A stretch of 48,840 nucleotides of DNA, from NCBI GenBank assembly GCA_003235325.1, contig QJWQ01000132.1, positions 1 to 48,840 of the forward strand, read 5' to 3'. Below the pieces are notes generated by a model, which had not been told where the DNA came from, did no database searches, and saw nothing but the letters and a program-made list of their open reading frames with translations. The DNA comes from Gammaproteobacteria bacterium. GTDB taxonomy: Bacteria; Pseudomonadota; Gammaproteobacteria; Pseudomonadales; Porticoccaceae. Shown in pieces: positions 34,180 through 44,511 of the stretch (the first letter of the stretch is position 1; every line of letters begins with the position of its first letter). A program made the position numbers and the translations under genes.

Positions 34180-36675
34180 TTAAAAACTGTAATTCAGATC
34201 CAGACCAAAGCGACGAGGCTCCAGTGGCCAGGCAGTCAGTGAACCGATGGTCTGCCCCATGTCAGCAAAATCGCCAATGATATTGTCATCCAGCAGGTTG
34301 CGGGCCCAGACTGCCAGTTCCCAATGGCGGGCTGGGGAGATCAGGCTGATGCGACCACTCCACAATCCGTAGCCTTTCACCTTGCGAAACGGATCCTGTT
34401 CATCGCTGTTTACCCGGGCGCTGAGCCGATGGCCAATGTAGGTATAGTCCAGTCGATAGGCGATGGTGCCCAGGTTCGTCAATGCCTGGTTGAAGATCAT
34501 GGACAGGTTCACCTTGTTCCTCGGCGTACCGGAACGGGGCTTGCCCGTCTTGTCGTCGGCGGCCGTCTCGCCGATGGCCTCGATGATCTGGTAATCGGTG
34601 TATCGGGTTTCCAGGTAACTGTAATTGCCCATCAGGGTCAGCCGCTCTCCCGGCGCCCAGATAAAATCCAGCTCGAGGCCACTGCCCTCGGCGTCGGCAT
34701 TGCGAATGTTATAGTGAGGGATGGGCACCCCCACCAGGTCCAGCTCCTGCAGATCCTGATACTGATAGAAGAATGCAGCTCCGTTCAGGCGCAGGCTGTG
34801 ATCAAGAAAATCACCCTTCATTCCGATTTCGTAGTTGACCAGTTCCTCGCTGTCGTAAGCGGTCTGTACTCCCGGGCCGTAATTGAGGCTGTTGAAGCCG
34901 CCGGATTTGAATCCCGTGGCAATGCTGGCATAAGCCAGTCGATCGGTATCCAGTTTGTATCCCAACACCAGCCGGCCCGAGAGCGCATCCCAGTCATCCG
35001 ATTCGCGGCTATCCAGCAACGGCAAGCCCTTGTTGTGAAAAACGATGCCAATAGGCATTCCCAGCAGGCTATTCTGGTAGGCGCTGAAGATCGTAAAAGT
35101 TTTTCTATCCTCGGTATAGCGCAGCCCGGCGGTGAGATCGACCCGGTCGTTCAGGGACCAGGTGACATCACCGTAGAGTGCCCTGCTTTCAAAGGTGCCG
35201 GTGTTACGCACCGTCTCCGTCCAGGGGTCCATATTCAGCAACTCCTGCTGTACCGCAGGCAAGATCAATTGGGCGCAGGTGTCGACCGGTACCCCAACAC
35301 CACAGGGTTGCACCAGTTGCGAGACAAAGCTGGCAACGGCGATGCCATCGAGTCCCTCGACCCGGTTTTGCGCTCGAAGGTAGGGCAACTGTTCGGCAAT
35401 CTGTGATTCGGTCAGACCCGCAGGCAGCAATTGCGCCTTGGCTGCTTCCCAGAGGGCGAAGGTTTCCAGGGTCGTCCGGCGCAACTCTCCCAGGCTCAGG
35501 CGGTCGATATGCTCCCGGGCAAAAACCGCTCCCAGGGTCCATTTCAGTGTTTCCGTGTCGCCATTCCAGCGCAACTCCTGGGAAAACTGGTCGTCATCGG
35601 TCTGCAGCAGGCTATTGAAGGTGTAATCGACATTGGCGGAGCCGTCCTCGTCCTGCCAGAAATCGGTGTTGAAATTACGCCAGCCGGTAATCGAAGTGAA
35701 GGTGAACGCCTCGTAATCCCGAGTGATATGCAGCGAGGTAGTGAACAGGTCCCGCTGTTCCAGGTTGCGACCGTCAATGGCCACCGGACCAAAGGGGTCG
35801 GCACGGTCCTGGGACGGATTGCCAAAGACGCTGACGGCATCGGTAATGGTGGGAATCGTGCCGCTGTACTGGTCCCTGACATCGTAACTGGCGCGCCAGA
35901 TCAAATGCAGGTCATCGTCCGGTGTCCAGCCCAGGGCCAGTCTGAAAGCCTGGTTGTCCTCCTGATTCTGGTCGGACCCGGCAATATTCTCCATCCAGCC
36001 GTCGTGACGATGGCTGGCAGCACTCAGGCGCAACGCCAGGGATTCGTTCAGAGGCTGGTTCCAGACAACCTCGGCGTCCCGGCCGCCGAGATTGCTCACC
36101 GAAGTGTGCATGCCGGCCGCCTGAATCGGTCCCGGTTCACGGGTAACGATGTGTATGGCGCCACCTATGGCATTGCGACCCAGCAGAGTTCCCTGCGGTC
36201 CCTTGAGGATTTCCACCCGATCGATATCGGACAGGGGGATTTCGGCCCCGGCATCCCGGGAAGCGTAGATGCCGTCCACGTAGACCGCGACCGTGGGATC
36301 GGAACCGGCGGTAAAATCAAAAGTCTGGATGCCGCGAATACTGTAGGTCGGTTGCGAGCAGTCGGCATTGAGCATCTCGACCCCGGAAGTGTGGCTGCCG
36401 AGGTCGGTGAGGTTGCGCACGCCCAGTTCCTCCAGATTGTCACCGGAGTAAGCCGAGATGGACATGGGCACATCCTGGATAAGTTCTTCCCGCTTCTGGG
36501 CAGTGACGATAATTTCCCGGATCATGTCCGCCTGGACCACCGGCATCGCCAGAAGGACACAGCAACCCGCCAGGCCACAGCATGCCGCCCTTGATGTCAG
36601 GTTCCTGCCGGTTTGGATGACCGGCGGATGTGGTTCAGTTTCAGCAGCCCGGTCCAGTTTCCCGTGGATTATCAT
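34180..36675 (-). CDS. TonB-dependent receptor of unknown substrate
   Basis: Outer-membrane receptor, 831 residues from the ATG at 36675. That start is chosen because AGGAG lies 10 bases upstream; the frame stays open to 36819 but would cross a large palindrome. The signal segment is AACCGLAGCCVLLAMPVVQA. Next are EIIVTAQKREELIQDVPMSI, plug motifs TYSIRGIQTFDFTAGSDPTV and DRVEILKGPQGTLLGRNAIG, and a barrel ending RRFGLDLNYSF. The class is the one abundant in sphingomonads and marine gammaproteobacteria. An insert with two cysteines (QPCGVGVPVDTCAQL) sits in an extracellular-loop position. No neighbour hints at its cargo. Confidence 0.92.
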   Translation of the reverse strand: MIIHGKLDRAAETEPHPPVIQTGRNLTSRAACCGLAGCCVLLAMPVVQADMIREIIVTAQKREELIQDVPMSISAYSGDNLEELGVRNLTDLGSHTSGVEMLNADCSQPTYSIRGIQTFDFTAGSDPTVAVYVDGIYASRDAGAEIPLSDIDRVEILKGPQGTLLGRNAIGGAIHIVTREPGPIQAAGMHTSVSNLGGRDAEVVWNQPLNESLALRLSAASHRHDGWMENIAGSDQNQEDNQAFRLALGWTPDDDLHLIWRASYDVRDQYSGTIPTITDAVSVFGNPSQDRADPFGPVAIDGRNLEQRDLFTTSLHITRDYEAFTFTSITGWRNFNTDFWQDEDGSANVDYTFNSLLQTDDDQFSQELRWNGDTETLKWTLGAVFAREHIDRLSLGELRRTTLETFALWEAAKAQLLPAGLTESQIAEQLPYLRAQNRVEGLDGIAVASFVSQLVQPCGVGVPVDTCAQLILPAVQQELLNMDPWTETVRNTGTFESRALYGDVTWSLNDRVDLTAGLRYTEDRKTFTIFSAYQNSLLGMPIGIVFHNKGLPLLDSRESDDWDALSGRLVLGYKLDTDRLAYASIATGFKSGGFNSLNYGPGVQTAYDSEELVNYEIGMKGDFLDHSLRLNGAAFFYQYQDLQELDLVGVPIPHYNIRNADAEGSGLELDFIWAPGERLTLMGNYSYLETRYTDYQIIEAIGETAADDKTGKPRSGTPRNKVNLSMIFNQALTNLGTIAYRLDYTYIGHRLSARVNSDEQDPFRKVKGYGLWSGRISLISPARHWELAVWARNLLDDNIIGDFADMGQTIGSLTAWPLEPRRFGLDLNYSF

Positions 36676-36764
36676 GCCGAGTCGACTCCTGCACTTGACT
36701 GTTTTCTCGCCGGCCTTTGTATCGTCAATGACATCACTCAGGCATTTATTGTTAAATCGGGTCC

Positions 36765-36819
36765 ATGTCTGCCCGGTCCCTGTGCTCGGGATCCGGTCAC
36801 AGGGACCGGACGCAGACAT
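36765..36819. repeat. Large palindrome upstream of the TBDR
   Basis: ATGTCTGC + CCGGTCCCTGTG (36765-36784) pairs with CACAGGGACCGG + GCAGACAT (36798-36819) with only a 2-base bulge (36810-36811) and a 13-base loop: a 20-bp stem. No T-tract on either side, so it is not a standard terminator. It sits 90 bases before the chosen TBDR start. The rest of the gap 36676-37019 shows no gene. Confidence 0.85.
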
Positions 36820-37019
36820 TAACCGTTTCCGTACCGTATATCCATCCCGGCGCTATCCAGGCTGCGCCAACAGGAGATTAAAGAATTCCCGGGGCCGGAA
36901 ATTTTTGAATGGTTCACAATATGGCGCGGTCCCGGGTTTGATCAAATTGTCCGAGTGATCATCTGCGAAGACCGGGCGCCACTGGCCAGCGGCAGTGCCG
37001 ACTGACGTTGTGCTGATGT

Positions 37020-37703
37020 TCAAACCGTATAGGCCAGTATGCGGCTGATCTCCGCCAGCGACCGCCCGGATTCCTGCTGCAAGCGGTTAAAAACCGCCTG
37101 CACATTGAGCAGGTCCCGTTTGGCATTGACGCTGAGACTGTCCACCAGCTTGTGCCTGAGCAGCGCCGCCTGAACATCGCCGGAGAGGATAAAAGTATCC
37201 TTGCCTACGGTTCGCAGCACCATTGGGCCGGTATTGCCGCCGAGCCGGCTGCCCCGCCGCTTCAGTTCCAGCCAGAGGCCGACGATATTATCCACGGGCC
37301 AATCGGCAACATAGCGAGCGAAACCATGTTCGCCGTTCTGGGGCTGTTGACGCTGGACCTCACAGATAAAGACGGCATTGTCCCTGACAGCCCTGATCTT
37401 GCCCAGGTGCCGGACAATGGTGGTATCCGCAGCCAGTTGTTCGAGTTTGTCATCGGAGAAATGGGCTACCGCCGGGGGGATGAAGCCGGAAAAAGCGCGC
37501 TCGAACGCCGGCCATTTGTCCTCGATGACTTTCCAGGAAAATCCGGCCCGAAATACGCAGAGAGCCATGGCGGAGAGGAAGCGGTCCTCGGCCACCGTCG
37601 CCAGCTGTTCGGGCGGTAGCGACCGGGGTAGCGAGGCCTCGAGACTGTCGGCGCCACCCCGGTTGCGGGTCGCAATTGCCAGCAATTGTTCAAAGCCAAT
37701 CAT
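37020..37703 (-). CDS. DNA-3-methyladenine glycosylase I family protein
   Basis: A 227-residue helix-hairpin-helix-type base-excision protein (from the ATG at 37703). The centre matches Tag-like enzymes: FRAGFSWKVIEDKWPAFERA, then VRHLGKIRAVRDNAVFI and a helical C-terminus. The N-terminal RCxW zinc motif of E. coli Tag is absent and the chain is about 40 residues longer, so it is a divergent subgroup. Expected role: removal of alkylated bases. It is downstream of acs on the same strand after an 87-base gap. Confidence 0.8.
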   Translation of the reverse strand: MIGFEQLLAIATRNRGGADSLEASLPRSLPPEQLATVAEDRFLSAMALCVFRAGFSWKVIEDKWPAFERAFSGFIPPAVAHFSDDKLEQLAADTTIVRHLGKIRAVRDNAVFICEVQRQQPQNGEHGFARYVADWPVDNIVGLWLELKRRGSRLGGNTGPMVLRTVGKDTFILSGDVQAALLRHKLVDSLSVNAKRDLLNVQAVFNRLQQESGRSLAEISRILAYTV

Positions 37704-37790
37704 GACCGAATCCCCCGCCACCGGTTAACAGCTTTTTGTTCAGAGGCCTTCCATATCTTTCAGCACTGGAGATGCAAACCGGACACGGGA

Positions 37791-39728
37791 TCAACGATTG
37801 GCGCGATTCTCGATAAGGTCGTCCACCACCGAGGGGTCCGCCAGCGTCGAGGTATCCCCGAGGGTGTCCAGTTCATTGGCAGCCACCTTGCGCAAAATGC
37901 GGCGCATGATCTTGCCGGAGCGGGTCTTGGGCAGACCCGGAGCCCACTGAATGATGTCCGGCTTGGCAATGGGCCCGATCTCCTGAACACAGATATCGAT
38001 CAGGGCCTTGCGCAGTTCCTCCGAGGGTTGCTCCCCGTTCATCAGGGTCACATAGGCGTAAATGCCCTGACCCTTGACGGAGTGGGGATAGCCCACCACC
38101 GCGGCCTCGGCAACGCTGGGATGCAGCACCAGGGCACTCTCCACTTCCGCGGTTCCCATGCGGTGCCCCGAGACATTGAGGACATCGTCGACCCGGCCGG
38201 TGATCCAGTAATAGCCGTCCTTGTCTCGCCGGGCCCCGTCACCGGTAAAGTAGTAGCCCGGGTAGGTGCTGTAATAGGTATCAATCAACCGCTGGTGGTC
38301 ACCGTAAACGGTGCGGATCTGGGACGGCCACGAGGCCTTGATCACCAGGTTGCCCTCCCCCGGCCCCTCGATTTCCCGGCCCTCCGTGTCCACCAGAGCC
38401 GGCTGCACACCAAAAAACGGTACGGTGGCGGAGCCGGGCTTCAGGTCTATGGCCCCTGGCAGGGGCGTCAGCATATGGGCGCCGGTCTCGGTCTGCCACC
38501 AGGTATCCATGATCGGGCAGCGGGACTTGCCGACCACACGGAAGTACCATTCCCAGGCCTCGGGATTGATCGGTTCGCCGACCGTACCCAGTAATTTCAG
38601 AGAATCGAGGGAACAACAGCTGACGAACTGGTCGCCCTGCCCCATCAGGGCCCGGATGGCCGTGGGTGCCGTGTAAAACTGGTTGACCCGGTGCTTGTCC
38701 ACCACCTGCCAGAATCGGGAGGCATCGGGATAGGTGGGCACTCCCTCAAACATCAGGCTGATAGCGCCGTTGCACAGGGGTCCGTAGACGATATAGCTGT
38801 GGCCGGTCACCCAACCGACATCGGCTGTGCACCAGTAGACGTCGCCTTCCTTGTAGTCAAACACGTACTTGTGGGTCATGGCTGACTGCAACAGGTAACC
38901 GGCGGTGGTGTGCAACACACCCTTGGGCTTGCCGGTGGAACCGGAGGTATAAAGGATGAACAGCGGGTCCTCGGCGTCCATCGGCTCCGGCTCGCAGTCG
39001 GCACCGACAGCAGCAGTGGCCTCGTCGTACCACAGATCCCGCCCTTCATGCCAGGGGATCTCGCCACCGGTGCGGCGCACTACCAGGCAGGTATGGACAT
39101 TGGGGCAGTGAGACAGGGCCTTGTCGGCGTTGCGTTTCATGGGCGTCGATTTGCCGCCTCGAACACTTTCGTCGGAGGTGATCACGACCTGGCAATCGGA
39201 GTTAAGAATCCGGTCTTTGAGGGCGTCCGGCGAAAAGCCGCCGAAGACCACCGAATGCACGGCGCCGATGCGGCTGCAGGCGAGCATGGCAAAGGCGGCC
39301 TCGGGAATCATCGGCAGGTAAATGCAGACCCGGTCGCCCTTGTTGACCCCCCGCTGCTTCAGGACATTGGCCAGCCGGCAGACCTGCTCATGCAATTGCC
39401 GGTAACTGATCTTGCTGTCGACGGAGGGGTCATCCGCCTCCCAGATCAGTGCGGTCTGGTCGCCGCGACGCTCCAGGTGCCGGTCGATGCAGTTAAAGCT
39501 GACATTGAGCTTGCCGCCGGCAAACCATTCGGCCTTGCCCTGGTGCATGTCATAGTCGCAGACCCGGTCCCAGGGCTGATACCAGTCGAGAAACGTCTCC
39601 GCCTGCTCCGCCCAGAAGCTATCCGGGGACTCCACGGACTGCCGGTACATTTCCCGGTAGCTCTGGCTGTCGATGTAGGCGCTGGTGCGCCAGGATTCCG
39701 GTACAGGATGAACGGGAAATTCTGACAT
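37791..39728 (-). CDS. acs: Acetyl-CoA synthetase
   Basis: A 645-residue AMP-forming ligase that turns acetate, ATP and CoA into acetyl-CoA. Seen: [20 protein letters not shown], the P-loop-like [50 protein letters not shown], the hinge [19 protein letters not shown] and [18 protein letters not shown]. The C-terminal [13 protein letters not shown] holds the lysine (K606) that acetylation inactivates and sirtuins reactivate. Length and motif set are complete. It is single-gene, on the same strand as pan genes upstream. Confidence 0.98.
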   Translation of the reverse strand: MSEFPVHPVPESWRTSAYIDSQSYREMYRQSVESPDSFWAEQAETFLDWYQPWDRVCDYDMHQGKAEWFAGGKLNVSFNCIDRHLERRGDQTALIWEADDPSVDSKISYRQLHEQVCRLANVLKQRGVNKGDRVCIYLPMIPEAAFAMLACSRIGAVHSVVFGGFSPDALKDRILNSDCQVVITSDESVRGGKSTPMKRNADKALSHCPNVHTCLVVRRTGGEIPWHEGRDLWYDEATAAVGADCEPEPMDAEDPLFILYTSGSTGKPKGVLHTTAGYLLQSAMTHKYVFDYKEGDVYWCTADVGWVTGHSYIVYGPLCNGAISLMFEGVPTYPDASRFWQVVDKHRVNQFYTAPTAIRALMGQGDQFVSCCSLDSLKLLGTVGEPINPEAWEWYFRVVGKSRCPIMDTWWQTETGAHMLTPLPGAIDLKPGSATVPFFGVQPALVDTEGREIEGPGEGNLVIKASWPSQIRTVYGDHQRLIDTYYSTYPGYYFTGDGARRDKDGYYWITGRVDDVLNVSGHRMGTAEVESALVLHPSVAEAAVVGYPHSVKGQGIYAYVTLMNGEQPSEELRKALIDICVQEIGPIAKPDIIQWAPGLPKTRSGKIMRRILRKVAANELDTLGDTSTLADPSVVDDLIENRANR

Positions 39729-39853
39729 GTTTCGACTCCTTTCCTTTTTCTTTGGCCGAATGTTTCTGTGGCCGAAAGACTACTGCAAGTTTGCCGCAAC
39801 CGCAAAGACTGTAATCCGCAACAAATGACCAGGGTCAAGGCAGTGCAAAAAAC

Positions 39854-40237
39854 TCAGCTAACCGCCTGAACGGGTATGGTGTTGGCGGTGCGATCAACGG
39901 CATTACCCTGTTTCAGGTAGACCAGTTTCGGCTTGTGATGGGCGAGTTCGGCTTCGTTGTACTGGCCGTAGGCGGCAATGATGACCCGGTCGCCCACCTG
40001 TACTTTGCGGGCAGCGGCACCGTTCATGGAGATAGTGCGGGACCCGGCCTCGGCGCGGATGATGTAAGTGGTGAATCGCTCACCGTTATCGACGTTGTAG
40101 ATGTCGATCTGCTCGAACTCCCGCAATCCGGCCAGTTCTATCAATTCGGAATCGATGGCGCAGGAACCGTCGTACCACAACTCGGCCTGGGTAACCACCG
40201 CCATGTGCAGTTTTCCCTTTAACATATTACTCAGCAT
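39854..40237 (-). CDS. panD: Aspartate 1-decarboxylase
   Basis: A 127-residue pyruvoyl enzyme making beta-alanine for pantothenate. The start at 40237 ([20 protein letters not shown]) is chosen because it puts the self-cleavage site GSC at Gly24-Ser25, as in E. coli. ITYIIR-like and [20 protein letters not shown] complete the family pattern. It overlaps panC by 11 bases, so the two steps that make and join beta-alanine are translationally coupled. Confidence 0.97.
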   Translation of the reverse strand: MLSNMLKGKLHMAVVTQAELWYDGSCAIDSELIELAGLREFEQIDIYNVDNGERFTTYIIRAEAGSRTISMNGAAARKVQVGDRVIIAAYGQYNEAELAHHKPKLVYLKQGNAVDRTANTIPVQAVS

Positions 40238-41102
40238 CGGCTTTTCCTCTTGTATCAAGGGTGAGGGATAGATTGTCGATGAGTCGTGCGTTGCGGGTGT
40301 ACATGGCACCGAGCACGGTCACCTCTTGGTCATCGACAGCAGCGGCTTCCAGATTCCGGCTATTACAGACAGCCAGGTAATCCACTCTGAATCCTGCAGA
40401 GCCGATCTGCTGTTTTCCTTCCACTTCAAGAAGGGAGAAATCCCTCCTGCCCTGCTTTATCTGATCCGCAATCCATTGCAGGGTGTTATAGAGTTGACCG
40501 GCCCTTGGCCGTTCGTCGGCGGTAATATAGCTATTACGCGAACTCATTGCCAGCCCATCGGCTTCGCGATGGATGGGCGCGGCGACAATCCTGGTTGCCA
40601 TGCAAAGATCCTGCGCCATACGTCGAATCACCGCCAGTTGCTGATAATCCTTGAGACCGAAGACTGCCTCGTCCGGCTGCACGATATTGAGCAGCTTGGT
40701 GACCACGGTGGTTACACCCTCGAAATGGCCGGGCCGGCTGGCGCCGCAGAGGATATCGGTCATGGTCGGACAGACGACCCGGGTCTGGCTATCGAGACCA
40801 TTGGGATACATTTCGCTATCGGCGGGGTGAAACAGGTAGTCGCAGCCGATGGACTGGAGCTTCTCCATGTCCGCGTCAAGGGTCCGGGGATACCGGTCCC
40901 AGTCCTCATTGAGGCCGAACTGCAGGGCGTTGACGAAAATCGAGCAGACCACCACATGGCAGCTTTCCCGGGCCTGTTGCAACAGCGCCAGGTGTCCGTC
41001 GTGGAGGTTGCCCATGGTGGGCACGAAGCCTATCCGCCTGCCTGCAAGGCGCTCTGCGCCGAGGGCCTCGCGAAGGCCTTGAATGGTGTGAAATAGCTGC
41101 AT
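40227..41102 (-). CDS. panC: Pantothenate synthetase
   Basis: A 291-residue ligase joining pantoate and beta-alanine with ATP. Nucleotidyltransferase marks are [20 protein letters not shown] (HIGH-type) and [10 protein letters not shown] (KMSKS-type). [19 protein letters not shown] and [20 protein letters not shown] are also typical. panB is not in the window. Confidence 0.97.
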   Translation of the reverse strand: MQLFHTIQGLREALGAERLAGRRIGFVPTMGNLHDGHLALLQQARESCHVVVCSIFVNALQFGLNEDWDRYPRTLDADMEKLQSIGCDYLFHPADSEMYPNGLDSQTRVVCPTMTDILCGASRPGHFEGVTTVVTKLLNIVQPDEAVFGLKDYQQLAVIRRMAQDLCMATRIVAAPIHREADGLAMSSRNSYITADERPRAGQLYNTLQWIADQIKQGRRDFSLLEVEGKQQIGSAGFRVDYLAVCNSRNLEAAAVDDQEVTVLGAMYTRNARLIDNLSLTLDTRGKADAE

Positions 41103-41219
41103 TACTATAATCTCAAATCAGGATATCAAACCAGGATCTCGAAGTTTGATCTCAGGGCTCGCTTACAGAGTGCCTGTACCCGGGTGACGTCATTCCGGGA
41201 TCAAATCAGAATCGGGGAC

Positions 41220-42647
41220 TCAATGGGAGTCCGCAAAATAATCCTTGGCCAGGTTTTCAAAACGGGTGTACTTGCCCAGGAAGGCCAGGCGCGAGGTGCC
41301 GATGGGGCCGTTGCGCTGCTTGCCAATGATAATTTCGGCAATACCCTTGTCGGCCGTGTCCTCGTTATAAACCTCGTCCCGGTAAATAAAAACGATGACG
41401 TCGGCATCCTGCTCAATAGCGCCGGACTCCCGCAAATCGGAATTCACCGGTCGCTTGTTGGGACGCTGCTCGACATTCCTGCTGAGCTGGGACAGGGCGA
41501 TCACAGGGCATTCAAACTCCCGGGCTATGATTTTCAGGTCCCGGGAAATCTGCGAAATTTCCTGCACTCTGCCGTCCCCGGGAATACTGGCACTCATCAA
41601 CTGCAGGTAGTCGACCATGATCAGGGCCGGGTTGCTGTGACTGTCCAGTTGCTCGACGCCCAGGGGCACATCGGCCTGACGCAGTTGTTCCCGCCGTTCC
41701 CGGACCTGTTGACGTATCCGGTTGCGCATTTCCATGGGCGATATACCCGGGGTGTCGTCGATGTAAAGGGCGCGGTCCTTGAGTCGCTGGGCGGCGGTGG
41801 TCAGTCTCGGCCAGTCGTCCTCGGCAAGGTCCCCCGAGCGCATGCGGGTCTGGTCGATCCTGGCCAGGGAGGACAGCATGCGAATCATCAGTTGGCTTGC
41901 GGGCATTTCAAGGCTGAAGACCAGCACCGGGCCGTTCTGGTGCAATACCGCATGTTCCACCATGTTCATGGCAAAAGAGGTCTTGCCCATGGACGGCCGA
42001 CCGGCAACGATGACCAGATCGGCCCTCTGCCAGCCGGATGTCTGCTGGTCCAGGTCGGTATAGCCGGTGCTGAGACCGGTGATATCGGCATCGCTGTTGA
42101 ACAGCTCGTCGATGCGATCCACCGCCTCCTTGAGCAGGGTATTGACGTGGTGAAAACCGCCTTTCTTGGGACGGTTTTCGGTGATCTCCATCAACCGCTT
42201 TTCGGCTTCAGCAAGGAGCTTGCCGCTGTCCCAGCCCAGGGGATTGAAGCCTTTGCGGGCAATATCACTGGCAGCAGTAATCAGTTGCCGGACGATGGAG
42301 CGCTCAAGAACTATCTGGGCATAGGCCTGAATATTGGCGGCACTGGGAGTGTTCTGGGCCAGTTCCACCAGGTAGGCGTCGCCGCCGATCTGATCCAGCT
42401 CGCCATTTTCCTTGAGGGTTTCCGAGAGGGTGATGGCATCCAGGGGCTGATTTCGGGAAGCCAGCTGCTGCATGGTAGTGAAGATCAGCCGGTGATCATG
42501 GCTGAAAAAATCCGCTTCCCGGATCAGGGCGGCGACGCTGTCAAAGGACTCGTTGGCCAGCATCAGGCCGCCCAAAACGGCCTGTTCCGCTTCCAGGGAA
42601 TGGGGCAGTTGCTGCGCCACTCCCGGCTGACTGATCATGTCATTCAT
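41220..42647 (-). CDS. dnaB: Replicative DNA helicase
   Basis: Hexameric 5'-3' helicase of the replication fork. The N-terminal primase-interacting domain starts at LPHSLEAEQAVLGGLMLANE. The RecA-like domain has Walker A AGRPSMGKTSFAMN, Walker B ALIMVDYLQLM, ALSQLSRNVEQRPNKRP and RESGAIEQDADVIVFIYRDE. The start is uncertain: ATG at 42647 is used; 42638 (ATG) and 42692 (GTG) are alternatives. Near-normal length of about 475 residues. It lies downstream of rplI in the classic ribosomal-protein/dnaB order. Confidence 0.96.
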   Translation of the reverse strand: MNDMISQPGVAQQLPHSLEAEQAVLGGLMLANESFDSVAALIREADFFSHDHRLIFTTMQQLASRNQPLDAITLSETLKENGELDQIGGDAYLVELAQNTPSAANIQAYAQIVLERSIVRQLITAASDIARKGFNPLGWDSGKLLAEAEKRLMEITENRPKKGGFHHVNTLLKEAVDRIDELFNSDADITGLSTGYTDLDQQTSGWQRADLVIVAGRPSMGKTSFAMNMVEHAVLHQNGPVLVFSLEMPASQLMIRMLSSLARIDQTRMRSGDLAEDDWPRLTTAAQRLKDRALYIDDTPGISPMEMRNRIRQQVRERREQLRQADVPLGVEQLDSHSNPALIMVDYLQLMSASIPGDGRVQEISQISRDLKIIAREFECPVIALSQLSRNVEQRPNKRPVNSDLRESGAIEQDADVIVFIYRDEVYNEDTADKGIAEIIIGKQRNGPIGTSRLAFLGKYTRFENLAKDYFADSH

Positions 42648-42755
42648 CGCAGAGATCGGCCGTTGAGCGGCATTCCCGGTCAATACCGCCACTTCCCTTA
42701 AACACCATCCGCAAGGGCCATCACTGCCAGGGTTCGAGGTCTCGGCAAAGAAGGA

Positions 42756-43205
42756 TTATTCTGCGACGATTGACAGATTCAGGGTGGCCATGACATCGGC
42801 ATGGAGCTGGATATCCACCTCGAACTGGCCCAGTTCCCGAATCGCGCCCTCGGGCATCTTGACCTCGCTCTTGTGCAGTTCAACACCGGCATCGGTGACA
42901 GCCGCGGCGATATCGCGGGGTCCGACAGAGCCAAACAGCTTGCCCTCGTCGCCGGCATTGGCGCCGATGGTGATGGTTCCCAGGTCAGCCAGGCTGGCGG
43001 CACGGGCCTCGGCTGCCGTTTTCTTGTCGGCTGCCGCCTGTTCCAGTTCGGAGCGGCGCTGCTCGAACTCGGCAATGTTATGGGGCGTGGCAAAGATTGC
43101 CTTGCCGCCGGGAATCAGGTAGTTGCGGCCATAGCCGGCCTTGACACTGACTTTTTCTCCGATGTTGCCCAGTTTGCCAACCTTTTCCAGCAAAATAACT
43201 TCCAT
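42756..43205 (-). CDS. rplI: 50S ribosomal protein L9
   Basis: 149 residues, normal length. The N-terminal RNA-binding domain [20 protein letters not shown], then [16 protein letters not shown], is joined by a long helix ([20 protein letters not shown]) to the C-terminal domain ([15 protein letters not shown]). Confidence 0.98.
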   Translation of the reverse strand: MEVILLEKVGKLGNIGEKVSVKAGYGRNYLIPGGKAIFATPHNIAEFEQRRSELEQAAADKKTAAEARAASLADLGTITIGANAGDEGKLFGSVGPRDIAAAVTDAGVELHKSEVKMPEGAIRELGQFEVDIQLHADVMATLNLSIVAE

Positions 43206-43231
43206 CTCGGTTACCTCTTGTTTCTAATCAT

Positions 43232-44158
43232 TTATTTCAGATCATTGTGCCCGGAATCGCCGCGTGAGGCAGCCAGACGGGGGCGTAAGTTTAATATACT
43301 GTCGAGAAAACCAATCCCGACCACCACCAGACTCAGGGGGCTCAACAGCAACAGCCCGATATACACCGAGGCGACCCAGAAACCGCTTTTGTGCAGGAAC
43401 GCCACCGCGAAGTGGATCAGGCCCAGGCCCGCCAGCAGCAGCGGCATACCCATCAGGCTGGCCCAGTGGGCGTATTCGCCGGAGAGCAGATAGCACAGGA
43501 CAATGCCTGCCACCAGGACCACGGCTATGTTTCGGTCCAGCCTCAAGCCGTGAAATTCTTGCCGAAATCCCCCGGGGTTGTACAACATCGCCTGCCACCA
43601 GCGGGCCAGTAACAGGCTACTGACTACCTGGGCCTCGGTCAGCCAGGCCAGGAAACCGAGCACAAAGGTGCTGCTTATCTGCTGCACACCAAGATTCTGC
43701 GCGGTCACCGCCATCAGCCTGTGGAATATGGAAGCTGGAGCCTCCATGTCTTCCCTGGACAGGGACGTCACCACAGTCTGAACCTCGGCCGCCAGCGCCC
43801 GAGTATCTTCCCCCAGCAGAGAACCGACGATTGCCACGCCCAGACCACAGATGGCGGCAACCAGAATCAGCGTCTGCGGCCAGGACAGGGTTCGCCGCAA
43901 ATATTCGGCCCCGGCGACAATTGCCAACAGACTCGCCACCGAGATGCCAATGATCAGCGGGTTCATGGCACTGATGTAAAAAGCAACAAACGACGGCAGG
44001 GCCGCCCACAGCATCACCAGGAAACCTTCAGACAGATTGCGCCGCAGTGTTACCAGGGCAACCGCAGCCGGGCTGATCAGGGGCAACAGGTTACCAAACA
44101 GTGCCACCAGCGCCGCCTGAAAGCGCCCGCGCATTATAAACTCGGCAAGTGCGCGCAT
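43232..44158 (-). CDS. Polytopic membrane protein, DUF2232/YybS-like
   Basis: About 308 residues from the ATG at 44158 (AGGAA lies 8 bases upstream; an ATG six bases earlier is too close). Eight or so hydrophobic segments, for instance ALVALFGNLLPLISPAAVAL, AALPSFVAFYISA and IAVVLVAGIVLCYLLSG. No catalytic motif was recognised. Proteins of this type sit between rpsR and rplI in many gammaproteobacteria, and the location is the best evidence that it is real and co-transcribed. Function unknown. Confidence 0.85.
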   Translation of the reverse strand: MRALAEFIMRGRFQAALVALFGNLLPLISPAAVALVTLRRNLSEGFLVMLWAALPSFVAFYISAMNPLIIGISVASLLAIVAGAEYLRRTLSWPQTLILVAAICGLGVAIVGSLLGEDTRALAAEVQTVVTSLSREDMEAPASIFHRLMAVTAQNLGVQQISSTFVLGFLAWLTEAQVVSSLLLARWWQAMLYNPGGFRQEFHGLRLDRNIAVVLVAGIVLCYLLSGEYAHWASLMGMPLLLAGLGLIHFAVAFLHKSGFWVASVYIGLLLLSPLSLVVVGIGFLDSILNLRPRLAASRGDSGHNDLK

Positions 44159-44281
44159 CGGCATGTTTCCTGAAGTGTCAGTACCGGCAGGGTCGCTTTC
44201 TGAACCAAGAGTTCACGGAGTACCCCTGCCCGGGTGCCCCGACCCGGGACCGTCATAGTCTCAAGTCGAGGGCAGGTAATG

Positions 44282-44509
44282 CTACTGATGGCTGTCGGTG
44301 TAAGGCAGCAATGCCAGGAAACGGGCGCGCTTGATCTCGGTGGCCAGTTGCCGCTGGTAGCGGGCATTGGTGCCGGTAATCCGGCTTGGAACGATCTTGC
44401 CGGTTTCGGAGACATAACCTTTCAGGGTCTCGAGATCCTTGTAATCGATGGCGGGAGCGCCCTCGACGGAAAACCGGCAAAACTTGCGACGGCGAACAAA
44501 ACGGGCCAT
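44282..44509 (-). CDS. rpsR: 30S ribosomal protein S18
   Basis: 75 residues: [12 protein letters not shown], then [40 protein letters not shown] and [13 protein letters not shown]. Complete and typical. It forms a heterodimer with S6 on the 30S platform and begins two bases after the rpsF stop. Confidence 0.98.
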   Translation of the reverse strand: MARFVRRRKFCRFSVEGAPAIDYKDLETLKGYVSETGKIVPSRITGTNARYQRQLATEIKRARFLALLPYTDSHQ

Positions 44510-44511
44510 GG

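Noticed and set aside
41184-42701. 505-codon plus-strand frame opposite dnaB
   Set aside because: dnaB on the minus strand is unmistakable (Walker A and B); the opposite frame is a shadow.
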